From contig NZ_AP021846.1 in NCBI RefSeq assembly GCF_009176705.1, positions 1,086,001-1,150,000 on the forward strand: DNA of 64,000 nucleotides. The letters are read 5' to 3'. The notes under the pieces are model-generated. The model saw only the letters and a list, made by a program, of their open reading frames with translations, did no database searches and was not told where the DNA came from. Each line of letters starts with the position of its first letter. Within the stretch, counting starts at the first letter, position 1. Shown here one piece after another: positions 1-9,033 of the stretch. Position numbers and translations under genes: made by a program. The DNA comes from Pseudoalteromonas sp. A25 (lineage in GTDB: Bacteria > Pseudomonadota > Gammaproteobacteria > Enterobacterales > Alteromonadaceae).

Positions 1-351
1 ACAGCTCATTACAAAGTGGTTTTTAATAGCCAAACAGCATTAAATCCTGTTACGCGTTGCTTTAGCGGGCAATGTAATGCAGCAGCAATTGCTGCAACGG
101 ATATTGAGCATTGGCGCCAGGCGATACGAGCCAGAGAAAATACAGGGTCGTTAGATAATACAACGGTCTGTATTACCCCAACGGCCGTAGGTGGTACGCG
201 TAACCGAGGTTTTAATGTAGAAGTCGTGGTAGCTTGGCAAGGTAGGCAGGCTATGAAAGCCAGCGCTGACAATCAATCAATAAACTGTGGTGTGAAAAAC
301 GATAAGCGTCGTTTGGTGGTGCTAAACAGTTATATCCTGTTGAGGGCTTAA
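1..351 (+). CDS. pilV: Type IV pilus minor pilin PilV, 3' part
   Basis: The reading frame is open from the first base of the window and ends at a TAA at 349-351, so only the C-terminal 116 residues are present and the prepilin leader lies outside. Four cysteines (RCFSGQC, TVCIT, INCGV) and the late FNVEVVVAWQGR strand fit the C-terminal domain of PilV-type minor pilins. It is followed after 3 nt by pilW, giving the usual pilV-pilW-pilX-pilY1-pilE order. In this family the minor pilins prime pilus assembly in the inner membrane and sit at the pilus tip with PilY1. The call rests mainly on operon position, because the diagnostic N-terminus is missing. Confidence 0.8.
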   Translation, partial: TAHYKVVFNSQTALNPVTRCFSGQCNAAAIAATDIEHWRQAIRARENTGSLDNTTVCITPTAVGGTRNRGFNVEVVVAWQGRQAMKASADNQSINCGVKNDKRRLVVLNSYILLRA

Positions 352-354
352 CAG

Positions 355-1350
355 ATGTTTAGTAAGGGTTTTTCTATAGTTGAGTTGCTCATTGCTTTGT
401 TTATTGGAGTATTGATATTAGGCGGAGTTGGGGCAACTTATGTCAGTATGAAAGTGACGACTCGCGATACAATGGTGATAGGCGAGATGCAAGAAACGGG
501 ACGGCTAGCGTTAGATATATTGAAGCGAGATATAGAGCAGGTGGGCTTTTGGGGGACTTTTTACGAGCAAGGTTTTAGTGAAACGAATGTCACGATGGCG
601 GATGGTATTGCAAATCCTCAAGGAGACTGTTTTGGTGGTATTAACAATGGCAGTTTCCCAAGTATTGACCCGACCAACTTTCGTTCTGTTTTTGCAACAA
701 CCGCAACTAGCAATAATGCGCTCAACTGTATCTCAAATGTAAAGAAGAACACTGATATTTTGCAGCTTAAGTTTCTGGAAGGTAGGCGACTAGCTAGGAG
801 CGACGATATGGCTAGAAATCGATACTATTTTATTGCAGATCAAGAACAGGCAATTTTCACATCTGGCGTGCAACAAACTGCTCTGCCGACAGTTAACTCT
901 ACACTTTGGCCATACAGCCACCATGTTTACTATGTGACAGAGCAAGATATCACTCTGAGAGATCAAAAACTTAAAGTACCAGTGTTATCCCGAAAGCGCT
1001 TAAACGTAGGTGGTGGAATGCGTGCCGAAGTGGTGATGGAAGGTGTAGAGGATATTCGTTTTGTGTTCGGTTTAGATACGGATGCGGATTATCGAGTCGA
1101 TAGTTATCGTAGTACACAGGATATGACTGCATCAGATTGGGAACGATTGAATGGCATTTTGACCGTGCAAATTTTTGTTTTAGTGCGCGCCTTGGAACCC
1201 GATGCTGATTTAGAGCTGAAAAACCGCAACTACACATTAGGCTCTGATCCTGACAAGAGAGTACATACTGTAAGTGATAATTTTCGTCGTACGGTATTCT
1301 CTACCACCGTAAGATTAAACAATATGGGAACGATTGCATGGCGTTTATGA
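355..1350 (+). CDS. pilW: Type IV pilus minor pilin PilW
   Basis: A 331-residue prepilin-like protein. A short leader MFSKG precedes the class III prepilin motif FSIVELLIAL, with cleavage expected after Gly5 and Glu at mature position +5, followed by a hydrophobic helix to about residue 30. The length and the DILKRDIEQVGFWG segment after the helix match PilW, which is longer than most minor pilins. It should be processed by PilD and join PilV, PilX and PilE in the pilus-priming tip complex. It starts 3 nt after pilV, and its last codons overlap the start of pilX, so translation is probably coupled. Confidence 0.9.
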   Translation: MFSKGFSIVELLIALFIGVLILGGVGATYVSMKVTTRDTMVIGEMQETGRLALDILKRDIEQVGFWGTFYEQGFSETNVTMADGIANPQGDCFGGINNGSFPSIDPTNFRSVFATTATSNNALNCISNVKKNTDILQLKFLEGRRLARSDDMARNRYYFIADQEQAIFTSGVQQTALPTVNSTLWPYSHHVYYVTEQDITLRDQKLKVPVLSRKRLNVGGGMRAEVVMEGVEDIRFVFGLDTDADYRVDSYRSTQDMTASDWERLNGILTVQIFVLVRALEPDADLELKNRNYTLGSDPDKRVHTVSDNFRRTVFSTTVRLNNMGTIAWRL

Positions 1351-1808
1351 AGAACCAGCAAGGCATTGTGTTGATCAGTGCCATGATCATGATTGTGGCT
1401 GTGAGCGCGATTGCGGTCACTTTAATGAGCACTAGCAGTTTAGACTTAAAAATCACCAATGCGTCTCAAGAGCGCGAAGAAGCAGATAGTTTATTGATGG
1501 GAGAAGTGCAAAGAGCTATTGCTTCGCAAACTGCCTTAGGGGCTGAAAGTTTATTTACTCGAAATAAAGCCCAACTAGCCGTGGGAAACAGCTTTGACGG
1601 CTCAAATGGCGCGGTGAATACAGTGACAAGTCTAAATAATGGGCCACTAGAATTAAATTGTCCTAGATCGTTTTCTTATACATCGGGAGTGATTTGTAAC
1701 ATGACCCAGTTGGAAACAACAATTACTTATGGCAGCAAAGCGAAACATACCCTCACGGTTGTAACCGGAATAGGTCAGGAAATGATTAGCTTAGAAGAGG
1801 GGCGATAA
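1338..1808 (+). CDS. pilX: Type IV pilus minor pilin PilX
   Basis: A 156-residue protein with the PilX-type N-terminus: a short leader ending QQG, then the hydrophobic segment IVLISAMIMIVAVSAIAVTL. The residue at mature position +5 is serine, not glutamate, so it probably enters the pilus as a tip component with other minor pilins. Two starts are possible: ATG at 1338, overlapping pilW by 13 nt, or ATG at 1347, giving a classic ATGA overlap with the pilW stop. The second would leave the leader as MKNQQG, typical of the family. pilY1 begins 5 nt downstream. Confidence 0.85.
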   Translation: MAFMKNQQGIVLISAMIMIVAVSAIAVTLMSTSSLDLKITNASQEREEADSLLMGEVQRAIASQTALGAESLFTRNKAQLAVGNSFDGSNGAVNTVTSLNNGPLELNCPRSFSYTSGVICNMTQLETTITYGSKAKHTLTVVTGIGQEMISLEEGR

Positions 1809-1813
1809 ACACA

Positions 1814-4800
1814 ATGAGAAAATTACTTGCTTGTTTTTTGCTTCTCATTGCTAAAACAGCCTTGGCTGACGATATAGAGCTCTATTTAAAACGTAACGTT
1901 AATGTTCAGCAAACCCCCAAAGTGATGGTCATTTTTGATACATCGGGCAGTATGGCATTTTCAAGTATTGATGGTAACTCATGTGGTTACGATTATGCGC
2001 TTGAGCGCTATATCCTCTGCCCTAATAATCGTTTGGGGGTTGCAAAAAATGCCGTCACCAAGTTGCTCAATGACAACGCGGATATTGACTTCGGTTTAAT
2101 GCGCTTTAATGGTAGCAACGGTGGTTATATTTTAGCGGGACTGGGTGCAAACCGCTCAACGATATTAACTCAAGTTAACTCGTTAGAAGCCAATGGTGCC
2201 ACACCACTAAGTGAGACACTTTGGGAAGCTTATTTATATTTAAGCGGACGCACACGCTACTACTCGTGGTTTTGGCCATCGTCTGATCAGGATGCCAGTG
2301 TGCAGCGATACGGTCATTACATTTCACCGTTTGAAGCCATTGCGAATGACCCCAATGTTTGTGGTAGCTCTGCCAATGTGATTGTCGTAACTGACGGAGA
2401 GCCATCCAATGATAGTGATAGTGACCTGAGTATTACAAGTGAATATCTGGCAACATTTTCGACGCTTCCAACCGCGCTTCATGGCAGTTACTTACCTGCG
2501 CTTGCAGAAGTTATACATCAGCGTGAAGACCTATATACATTGCTTGGGGGCAGTGTAAAGGATAGAGGTAGAGTGTATACCATTGGCTTTGGTACAGGGA
2601 TGGATGATGAAGGTATCGCTATACTAGAAAAAACCGCTGAACTAGGTGGTGGGGTTTACACGCAGGCCAACACGGCAAATGAGCTATCCGAAGCGCTAAA
2701 AAATCAGCTAGATAACATACGAGAGCTAAATGACAGCTTTACTTCTCCGTCTATTTCAACCAGTAACTCAAATCAAACGGAAAGTGGGAAATCTCTTTAT
2801 TACACGATGTTTTTGGCATCGCCAAATGCACGCTGGCAGGGCAACTTGAAAAAGCTGGAGTTTGCAAATAATAACGTGGTTGATATGCATGGTGCAGCAG
2901 CGTTAGACGAAAATGGTTTGATAAAAGCGAGCGCAACGACATTCTGGTCAGAACCCGGCTCTCAAGATGGCAATAGTGTAAAGCGTGGTGGTGTGAATGA
3001 AAGTCTACAAAAGCAAAGTCAACGGACCATCTATTCAGACTATGGCGCAGGGCAGCTAAGAGAGTTTACAGCGACAGAGGGTAAGCGACAGTACCGAAAA
3101 TGGAAGACCTTTGCTGATAAGTTAAAAATAGCAAATATACCCGGGCGGAAGAAAAAAAATGTAGAGCAACTAATTAATTGGGTTTATGGGCAAGATGTGG
3201 ATGATGAAGATAAAGATGGTAACTCCAGTGAACGCAGAGATACAATTTTCGGCGACCCATTACATTCTAAGCCTGTAACTATGGATTACGGTAATGGTGA
3301 TATTAGAGTCATAGTTGGAACAAATGCTGGCCTTTTACATATGTTCAAAGATGAAGGGAATACAGTATCAGAAAGTTGGGCATTTATTCCAGAGGCTTTA
3401 TTTGACATATTGCACAGTACTCGAATGGCTCAGGCAGATACCAAGCTATATGGCATGGATGGCCCTTTAACGGTCTATTTTCATGATGTTGACCAAGATA
3501 AAAAAGTTAATGGTGAAGATAAAGTTTGGCTCTTTGCTGGCATGCGACGAGGTGGCAAGCACTACTATGCCTTTGATATAACTAACCCAGATGAACCCAC
3601 AATGCTGTGGGGAGGACCAATCATCGGTGGCAAAGATGACTTCAAAGAGCTAGCGCAGACTTGGTCGAAGCCTCAAGTTACCTTTATTGAAAAGCAAGGT
3701 GATTCACCCGTTTTGATTTTTGCTGCGGGTTACGACACAAATAAAGATAGCAATGGAAAGTCGTCGGACAGTGCGGGCAGAGGTATATTTATTGTGGATG
3801 CAAAAACAGGGGCTTTGGTGTGGTCATTAACACCTGCATCAGGATTTCAAGGAAAACACAGTATACCCGCAGACGTTGAAATACTCGACTCAAACTATGA
3901 TGGTTATACCGATAGGCTGTATTTTGCTGATACTGGAGGCGATGTTTGGCGGGTAGACATGCCAGGAGATAACCCTAATGATTCAGACACCAAGTGGACT
4001 CATTTTAAACTTGCTGAATTAGCAGGTGCAGGTACCAGCGGTGATCGACGTTTTTTTTACAAACCAGCTGTGGCAAATACTTACTTTAGTAAGGTAACTC
4101 GCACAACAGTATCAGGCACTGCACTGAAAACACGCAAAGACACGCCTTATGAGGCGATATTATTGGGCTCGGGCAATCGCTCTAGGCCAACGCTTAATGG
4201 GGTAAAAGATTACTTGTTTATGATCCGAGATGAAAATACGGTGACACAGTCTTTTCAAACGAACGTTCCTGAGCCAATAAAAGTTGCCGATTTAATGGAT
4301 ATTAGTAGCGACCCTTTTGCAGCAAAGCTCAATGACATTGATGGCTTTACTGATGTTGAAGTTACATTAGGGGGCTTTAATGGCTGGAAATATGCCCTCT
4401 CAGCCAATGAGAAGTCACTTGCCTCTCCAACGGTAGCTGGGGGGGTTGCTTATTTTACATCATTTACTCCACCTGCGAGTGTTAGCCGTTGTGAAGCGTC
4501 AGCAGGTAAGGGCAACCTCTATGCATTTCACTTACATTACGGGACACAGGTATATGAAAAGCTAAAATACGAGACGACTCCTGTTGTGCCTGATACGCCT
4601 AAAAAGTATGTTAGCTGTGAGGGCACAAGCGGTACAGATTGTGAGACTGTGGTAAGAATGGTAGGGCCTGCAATCAAGAAAAGCGAAGCGTCGGGTGGAG
4701 GAAAAGGACCTGTGGCTGGGACACCTTGGAAAGCGGCAGGAATTGTCACAGAAGCACAACCTGTGGTTATTAATGGCAAGGTAAAGTTGACAAGAGAGCA

Positions 4801-4867
4801 GGTAGACTTTGGCTTAAAAACAAGACAAATGTTTATTTATAAAAAAGAAGAAAATGATGAGAAATAA
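1814..4867 (+). CDS. pilY1: Type IV pilus tip adhesin PilY1
   Basis: A 1017-residue secreted protein with signal peptide (residues 1-18, ending ALA). The N-terminal part is a von Willebrand A-like domain whose MIDAS motif is visible as DTSGSM near residue 43, with a later TDGEPS. The C-terminal half is the PilY1 beta-propeller, including the GDPLHSKP segment near residue 480 and two Asp-rich loops (DVDQDKKVNGED and DSNYDGYTD) that resemble the calcium-binding loop controlling pilus retraction in Pseudomonas. PilY1 sits at the pilus tip and acts in adhesion, surface sensing and assembly priming. It is in operon with the minor pilins and its last 14 nt overlap pilE. Confidence 0.93.
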   Translation: MRKLLACFLLLIAKTALADDIELYLKRNVNVQQTPKVMVIFDTSGSMAFSSIDGNSCGYDYALERYILCPNNRLGVAKNAVTKLLNDNADIDFGLMRFNGSNGGYILAGLGANRSTILTQVNSLEANGATPLSETLWEAYLYLSGRTRYYSWFWPSSDQDASVQRYGHYISPFEAIANDPNVCGSSANVIVVTDGEPSNDSDSDLSITSEYLATFSTLPTALHGSYLPALAEVIHQREDLYTLLGGSVKDRGRVYTIGFGTGMDDEGIAILEKTAELGGGVYTQANTANELSEALKNQLDNIRELNDSFTSPSISTSNSNQTESGKSLYYTMFLASPNARWQGNLKKLEFANNNVVDMHGAAALDENGLIKASATTFWSEPGSQDGNSVKRGGVNESLQKQSQRTIYSDYGAGQLREFTATEGKRQYRKWKTFADKLKIANIPGRKKKNVEQLINWVYGQDVDDEDKDGNSSERRDTIFGDPLHSKPVTMDYGNGDIRVIVGTNAGLLHMFKDEGNTVSESWAFIPEALFDILHSTRMAQADTKLYGMDGPLTVYFHDVDQDKKVNGEDKVWLFAGMRRGGKHYYAFDITNPDEPTMLWGGPIIGGKDDFKELAQTWSKPQVTFIEKQGDSPVLIFAAGYDTNKDSNGKSSDSAGRGIFIVDAKTGALVWSLTPASGFQGKHSIPADVEILDSNYDGYTDRLYFADTGGDVWRVDMPGDNPNDSDTKWTHFKLAELAGAGTSGDRRFFYKPAVANTYFSKVTRTTVSGTALKTRKDTPYEAILLGSGNRSRPTLNGVKDYLFMIRDENTVTQSFQTNVPEPIKVADLMDISSDPFAAKLNDIDGFTDVEVTLGGFNGWKYALSANEKSLASPTVAGGVAYFTSFTPPASVSRCEASAGKGNLYAFHLHYGTQVYEKLKYETTPVVPDTPKKYVSCEGTSGTDCETVVRMVGPAIKKSEASGGGKGPVAGTPWKAAGIVTEAQPVVINGKVKLTREQVDFGLKTRQMFIYKKEENDEK

Positions 4868-5273
4868 TAATATTAAGGGTAAAGGATTTACGCTTTTGGA
4901 AGCGTTAATTGTTTTGGTTATTCTGGGGATCGTGGCTTCGGTAGCTTATCCCAGTTACAGAAACTTTTTAGTCAAGGCTGCTCGCTCAGAAGCCATGGTG
5001 GTTTTGCTAGATGCTGCGAATAAGCAAGAGCAGTATTATGTCGACAATCGTAGCTATACCGATAAATTATCAGATATTGGGGTTCCAGAAAAAACAGAAA
5101 ATGGCTATTACTCCCTGTCGGTTACTGTCGATGAAGCAACATTTGAAGTGGTCGCTAAGCCAATAGCAGGCCCTGTCTCTGGAGATAAAGAGTGTTCAGC
5201 TTTGATGATCAATGAGCTGGGTCAAAAGCTTAGCGAAGGAAGTGAAACAAAAGAGTATTGTTGGCAACGCTAA
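4854..5273 (+). CDS. pilE: Type IV pilus minor pilin PilE
   Basis: A 139-residue pilin-like protein with leader ending in Gly11 and the motif FTLLEALIVLVILGIVA, with Glu at mature +5. This is followed by VAYPSYRNFLVKAARSEAM, the usual start of PilE-type minor pilins, and a C-terminal cysteine pair (DKECSAL, KEYCWQR) likely to form the D-region disulfide. The start overlaps the end of pilY1; ATG at 4854 or 4857 are equally possible. It is the last gene of the pilV-W-X-Y1-E operon and converges on the pseudopilin gene that ends at 5281. Confidence 0.9.
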   Translation: MMRNNNIKGKGFTLLEALIVLVILGIVASVAYPSYRNFLVKAARSEAMVVLLDAANKQEQYYVDNRSYTDKLSDIGVPEKTENGYYSLSVTVDEATFEVVAKPIAGPVSGDKECSALMINELGQKLSEGSETKEYCWQR

Positions 5274-5280
5274 GACCAAA

Positions 5281-5811
5281 TTATAAGGGGCATTTATCAG
5301 TGTCCCTTATACGAGCTCTTCCTGTGTTACTTACACTCATTTCTAGGCCTAGCGATTCGCCATTTTTCTCAGGTAAGCAATATACAAAAGTGCCATTTGT
5401 AAAGCCTCGAATTGACGCATCGTAGTTAAAAATAATAGCGGGTCTTGGGTAGTCTATGGAGTCTGTACTGGGTATTGCCGAGATTTCATATAATCGAACA
5501 TCCTCTTTATCAAATACTCTTAAGTCTCCCTTATCTATAAACACCGTTATTTCTTTATGCCAAGTATTTGGGATACAGCGGTTGTTATCTAAGTGGCAGA
5601 TTGTGGTTTCATTCCCCGTGGAGGCTGCTTGTGTTCTTGCCAGCGCCAATGCACGTTTTAGTTGTTTAAGTGCAAGCTCAGGCCTGTAGTCGGAAATGAT
5701 TTCACCGTAACTTGATAATGCCAAACTCATTAGAGAGCTTAGTATGGTGAGTGTAACGAGCACCTCGATTAAGGTGAGCCCCACATATACTGCACGTCGT
5801 TGTTTATCCAT
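5281..5811 (-). CDS. fimT: GspH/FimT-type pseudopilin with GRxR motif
   Basis: A 176-residue type IV pilin-like protein on the strand opposite the minor-pilin operon. The leader ends at Gly11, followed by LTLIEVLVTLTILSSLMSLAL with Glu at +5. The segment after the helix (KRALALARTQAASTGNETTIC) is typical of the GspH/FimT family. Close to the C-terminus is NTGRARIR, containing the GRxR signature reported for FimT proteins that bind DNA during natural transformation. This makes FimT the better name than FimU; DNA binding is inferred from the motif only. It converges on pilE with 7 nt between stops. Confidence 0.75.
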   Translation of the reverse strand: MDKQRRAVYVGLTLIEVLVTLTILSSLMSLALSSYGEIISDYRPELALKQLKRALALARTQAASTGNETTICHLDNNRCIPNTWHKEITVFIDKGDLRVFDKEDVRLYEISAIPSTDSIDYPRPAIIFNYDASIRGFTNGTFVYCLPEKNGESLGLEMSVSNTGRARIRDTDKCPL

Positions 5812-6016
5812 CCTTGGATAGCCCTAATTACAGAAGCGTGTTTGAAATTTAGCTCATGAGAGGGGAGTTGCAATCTTATAATGTGATCCTATGGCTGTTG
5901 ACTGTAAAGATATAAAAATAAAGCGCTTTTAAAACAAATGCTTTTATCTATGAGAGGTCCGAAGTATGGTCATCGATTACAGCCGAAGGTGAATTTGCTT
6001 ACAGTATTATGAGCAG

Positions 6017-6565
6017 TTAGTTACAGTCTAACGAGGTTTTTCCGTTGAACAATGCATTGCCTGATTGTGTGATAGTTAGCATTTGGTTTGGCGAGTCACT
6101 GCTGCTTGGACAATAAACAAATTGGCCTAATGTGCTGGTGATTTGGCCACTGCCGTCAAAGCGGATAAATGCGCTTGCAAAGCTTAGCTTGTCTGCATTA
6201 GGTATTGGGTCTATCACTCTTAAAACAGGCTCATTAGCGCTATCAAAACTACCATTGTTGTTTTTGTCAACAAATACAATTTTTGCACTTGACGACCAGT
6301 TAGATAAGCAAGTTGCATCTCCACCACGGTTAAATTGAGCTTCATCTACAGGGCAAAGAATAGCAATTTCGTCGCTTGATGTTGCTTTGGCTCTGGCGAA
6401 GTTAATAGTGCGCTTTAACTCCAACAAGTAGGTTTCAGCCCTGTTGCTACTGAGTAAATTATTATTGCTATATAAAGCTATAGATGCCAGTACAGCCAGA
6501 ATAGCCAGAGCGATTAATAATTCTACAAGCGTGAAACCTGTGTGCCTAAAACGGGTGGAGAGCAT
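6017..6565 (-). CDS. GspH/FimT-type pseudopilin lacking GRxR (FimT/FimU-like)
   Basis: A pilin-like protein of 182 residues from ATG at 6563-6565. The frame stays open to a GTG at 6601, but starting at 6565 gives the normal short leader MLSTRFRHTG before FTLVELLIALAILAVLA, with Glu at +5; neither start has a clear ribosome site. The region after the helix (LKRTINFARAKATSSDEIAILCP) fits the GspH domain. Its C-terminus reads QSGNALFNGKTSLDCN and has no GRxR, unlike the gene at 5281-5811, so it may be a structural minor pilin of FimU type instead of a DNA-binding FimT. It is divergent from glnB. Confidence 0.72.
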   Translation of the reverse strand: MLSTRFRHTGFTLVELLIALAILAVLASIALYSNNNLLSSNRAETYLLELKRTINFARAKATSSDEIAILCPVDEAQFNRGGDATCLSNWSSSAKIVFVDKNNNGSFDSANEPVLRVIDPIPNADKLSFASAFIRFDGSGQITSTLGQFVYCPSSSDSPNQMLTITQSGNALFNGKTSLDCN

Positions 6566-6668
6566 ACATAAGTCAACATAAGTTTTTATTATTAGCTGCA
6601 CTCATTATCGCGTGCTTTTTACAACTAAGGCAATGACTTTGTTTGCTAACATTTTTAGTATTGATTAA

Positions 6669-7040
<372 letters not shown>

Positions 7041-7080
7041 ATAACTTATTCAAACTTGAGTTAAACAAATTGCGAATTTT

Positions 7081-7107
7081 TAAGCCCCACGCCGAATGTG
7101 GGGCTTA
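7081..7107. terminator. Bidirectional intrinsic terminator between glnB and bamD
   Basis: A perfect 10-bp stem (TAAGCCCCAC / GTGGGGCTTA) with a 7-nt loop, between convergent glnB and bamD. The tract upstream on the + strand is ATTTTT-rich, and the downstream side continues TGTTTATT, so it could stop transcription from both sides. Confidence 0.7.
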
Positions 7108-7163
7108 ATGTTTATTACTTTTTGAGTTGTTATTCGCTACAACCCAAATGTGCTAATACGGGA

Positions 7164-7922
7164 TCAGCGCTTATTTAACTGCCTTGTGAGTTTAGCATTC
7201 TCCGCCAGCTCGGCTAATCCTAGTTTTTTATAACTCTTTTCCATGATTTCTAAGGCCGCATTAAGGTAACTGCTTTGTGAGTAATGCTCTACCACATATT
7301 TACCACGGTTTGCAGCAGCAAGATAAGCTTCACGTTCAAAATAGTATTGCGCTACTTTTAACTCATAGCGGGCCATTTTGTTTAATAGCCATGCAAGTCG
7401 CTTTTTTGCTTCAGGCACATAAGTGCTATCTGGATAACTGTTTACCAGGGTTGATAAATCTTGAAATGCCACTCGTGTACGATTGGCATCGCGGTCAGCT
7501 CGGTCAACACCAAAATAATCTTGGAATGCATTTTCATCCGCTTTAATATTTACCAAACCACGCATGTAGTACATATAATCTAAGTTTTTATGGTTTGGAT
7601 TTAAACGAATAAAACGGTCAATATGAGCGAGTGCTTGCTCAGTGTTGCCAGTTTGATAATGGGCAAATACTAAGTCCATTTGTACCTGACGTGAATATGG
7701 CCCGAATGGGTAGCGAGAGTTAATGGCACTTAATAACTCAATTGCCCTTGCATAAAGCCCTGAATCGAGCGTTTCTTTGGCATCTTCATAAAGTGCTTGC
7801 GCTGATTTGTTTGGTACGCGTTCTATTTCATCTTGTTCTGGTGCAGAAGAGCAGGCTGCTAAGCCTAAAAATGAGGCGCTAAGTACGATGGCAAAGGCGC
7901 GCTTCCCTAAGTATTTTATCAT
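7164..7922 (-). CDS. bamD: Outer membrane assembly lipoprotein BamD
   Basis: A 252-residue lipoprotein: signal peptide with lipobox LAAC and lipidated Cys24, then TPR-like helices starting at about residue 38 (SAQALYEDAKETLDSGLYARAIELLSAINSRYP in family position, seen in part). Conserved stretches such as FGPYSRQVQMDLVFAHY and YYMRGL are recognisable. BamD is the essential lipoprotein of the BAM complex that inserts beta-barrel proteins in the outer membrane. It is divergent from rluD with about 120 nt between, as in E. coli. Its products matter for tamA (31753-33477), which encodes another Omp85-type barrel in this window. Confidence 0.94.
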   Translation of the reverse strand: MIKYLGKRAFAIVLSASFLGLAACSSAPEQDEIERVPNKSAQALYEDAKETLDSGLYARAIELLSAINSRYPFGPYSRQVQMDLVFAHYQTGNTEQALAHIDRFIRLNPNHKNLDYMYYMRGLVNIKADENAFQDYFGVDRADRDANRTRVAFQDLSTLVNSYPDSTYVPEAKKRLAWLLNKMARYELKVAQYYFEREAYLAAANRGKYVVEHYSQSSYLNAALEIMEKSYKKLGLAELAENAKLTRQLNKR

Positions 7923-8045
7923 TTTATTTTACTACCTTTGTTGTCTTCGGCTAGGCCAAGTGGGTAAAACCGAGTAAACTATGCATTTATGCGATTCTAA
8001 CCCAGTCGAGCACAGCTTGCACTGGTAAATTAGGTAAAGTTACAG

Positions 8046-9023
8046 ATGTCAGAGCAAATTTCTCTTCAAGCTGAAGTCCCTACTGAGTTAGGCGGCAAAC
8101 GTCTAGACCAGATTTTGGCGCAATTGTTCCCAGATTTTTCTCGTTCGAGAATAAAAACTTGGATTTTAGACGACAAGGTCACGGTTGACGGGAGTGTATT
8201 AAACACGCCTCGTGAAAAGCTATTGGGGGGTGAAACGGTTGCGATTGAAACACACATTGAAGCGCCTCGAGAATACGAGGCTCAAGATATTGCCTTAGAC
8301 ATCGTATATGAAGATGACGATATTTTGGTGATCAATAAACCAATGGGATTAGTTGTGCACCCAGGTGCAGGTAACCCAGATGGCACGGTACTCAATGCCT
8401 TGTTATATCACCACCCAGATATTATTAATGTGCCACGCGCGGGTATTGTGCATCGTTTAGATAAAGACACGACCGGGCTTATGGTTGTGGCTAAAACGAT
8501 ACAAGCGCAAACACACTTAGTAAAAAACTTACAAGCACGAGAAAATTTTACTCGAGAGTATGAAGCGATTTGTAATGGCACCATGACTGCGGGAGGTATG
8601 GTCGAAAAGCCAATTGGCCGCCATGCAACAAAACGTACGCACATGGCTATTCATGAAATGGGCAAACCCGCTATTACGCATTATCGTGTTGCTGAAAAAT
8701 TTAGAGCCCACACTCGTTTGCGCTTGCGTCTAGAAACGGGTCGTACCCACCAGATCCGCGTACACATGGCTTATTTAAATCACCCATTAATTGGCGACCA
8801 ATTATATGGTGGTCGACCTCGGCCTCCGCGTAATGCAACGCCTGAGCTATTTGCGCAATTACGTGACTTTAAACGCCAAGCACTGCATGCAGCTAAGCTA
8901 AGTATTGCTCATCCAATTACGGGTGAAATGATGACATGGGAAGCTCCAATCCCCGAAGATATGCAAATACTCACGCAAGCGCTGCGCGAAGACACCAAAG
9001 CAAATCCCGATCTGGCGCTATAG
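8046..9023 (+). CDS. rluD: 23S rRNA pseudouridine synthase RluD (1911/1915/1917)
   Basis: A 325-residue pseudouridine synthase. An N-terminal S4 RNA-binding domain (about residues 12-70, KRLDQILAQLFPDFSRSRI) precedes the RluA-type catalytic domain; the catalytic aspartate is Asp139 in HRLDKDTTGL. The typical ETGRTHQIRVHM segment follows near residue 230. It modifies three uridines in helix 69 of 23S rRNA, important for ribosome assembly. First gene of rluD-pgeF-clpB; pgeF starts 10 nt downstream, so the two are probably co-transcribed. Confidence 0.95.
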   Translation: MSEQISLQAEVPTELGGKRLDQILAQLFPDFSRSRIKTWILDDKVTVDGSVLNTPREKLLGGETVAIETHIEAPREYEAQDIALDIVYEDDDILVINKPMGLVVHPGAGNPDGTVLNALLYHHPDIINVPRAGIVHRLDKDTTGLMVVAKTIQAQTHLVKNLQARENFTREYEAICNGTMTAGGMVEKPIGRHATKRTHMAIHEMGKPAITHYRVAEKFRAHTRLRLRLETGRTHQIRVHMAYLNHPLIGDQLYGGRPRPPRNATPELFAQLRDFKRQALHAAKLSIAHPITGEMMTWEAPIPEDMQILTQALREDTKANPDLAL

Positions 9024-9033
9024 CTTTTAGCCT

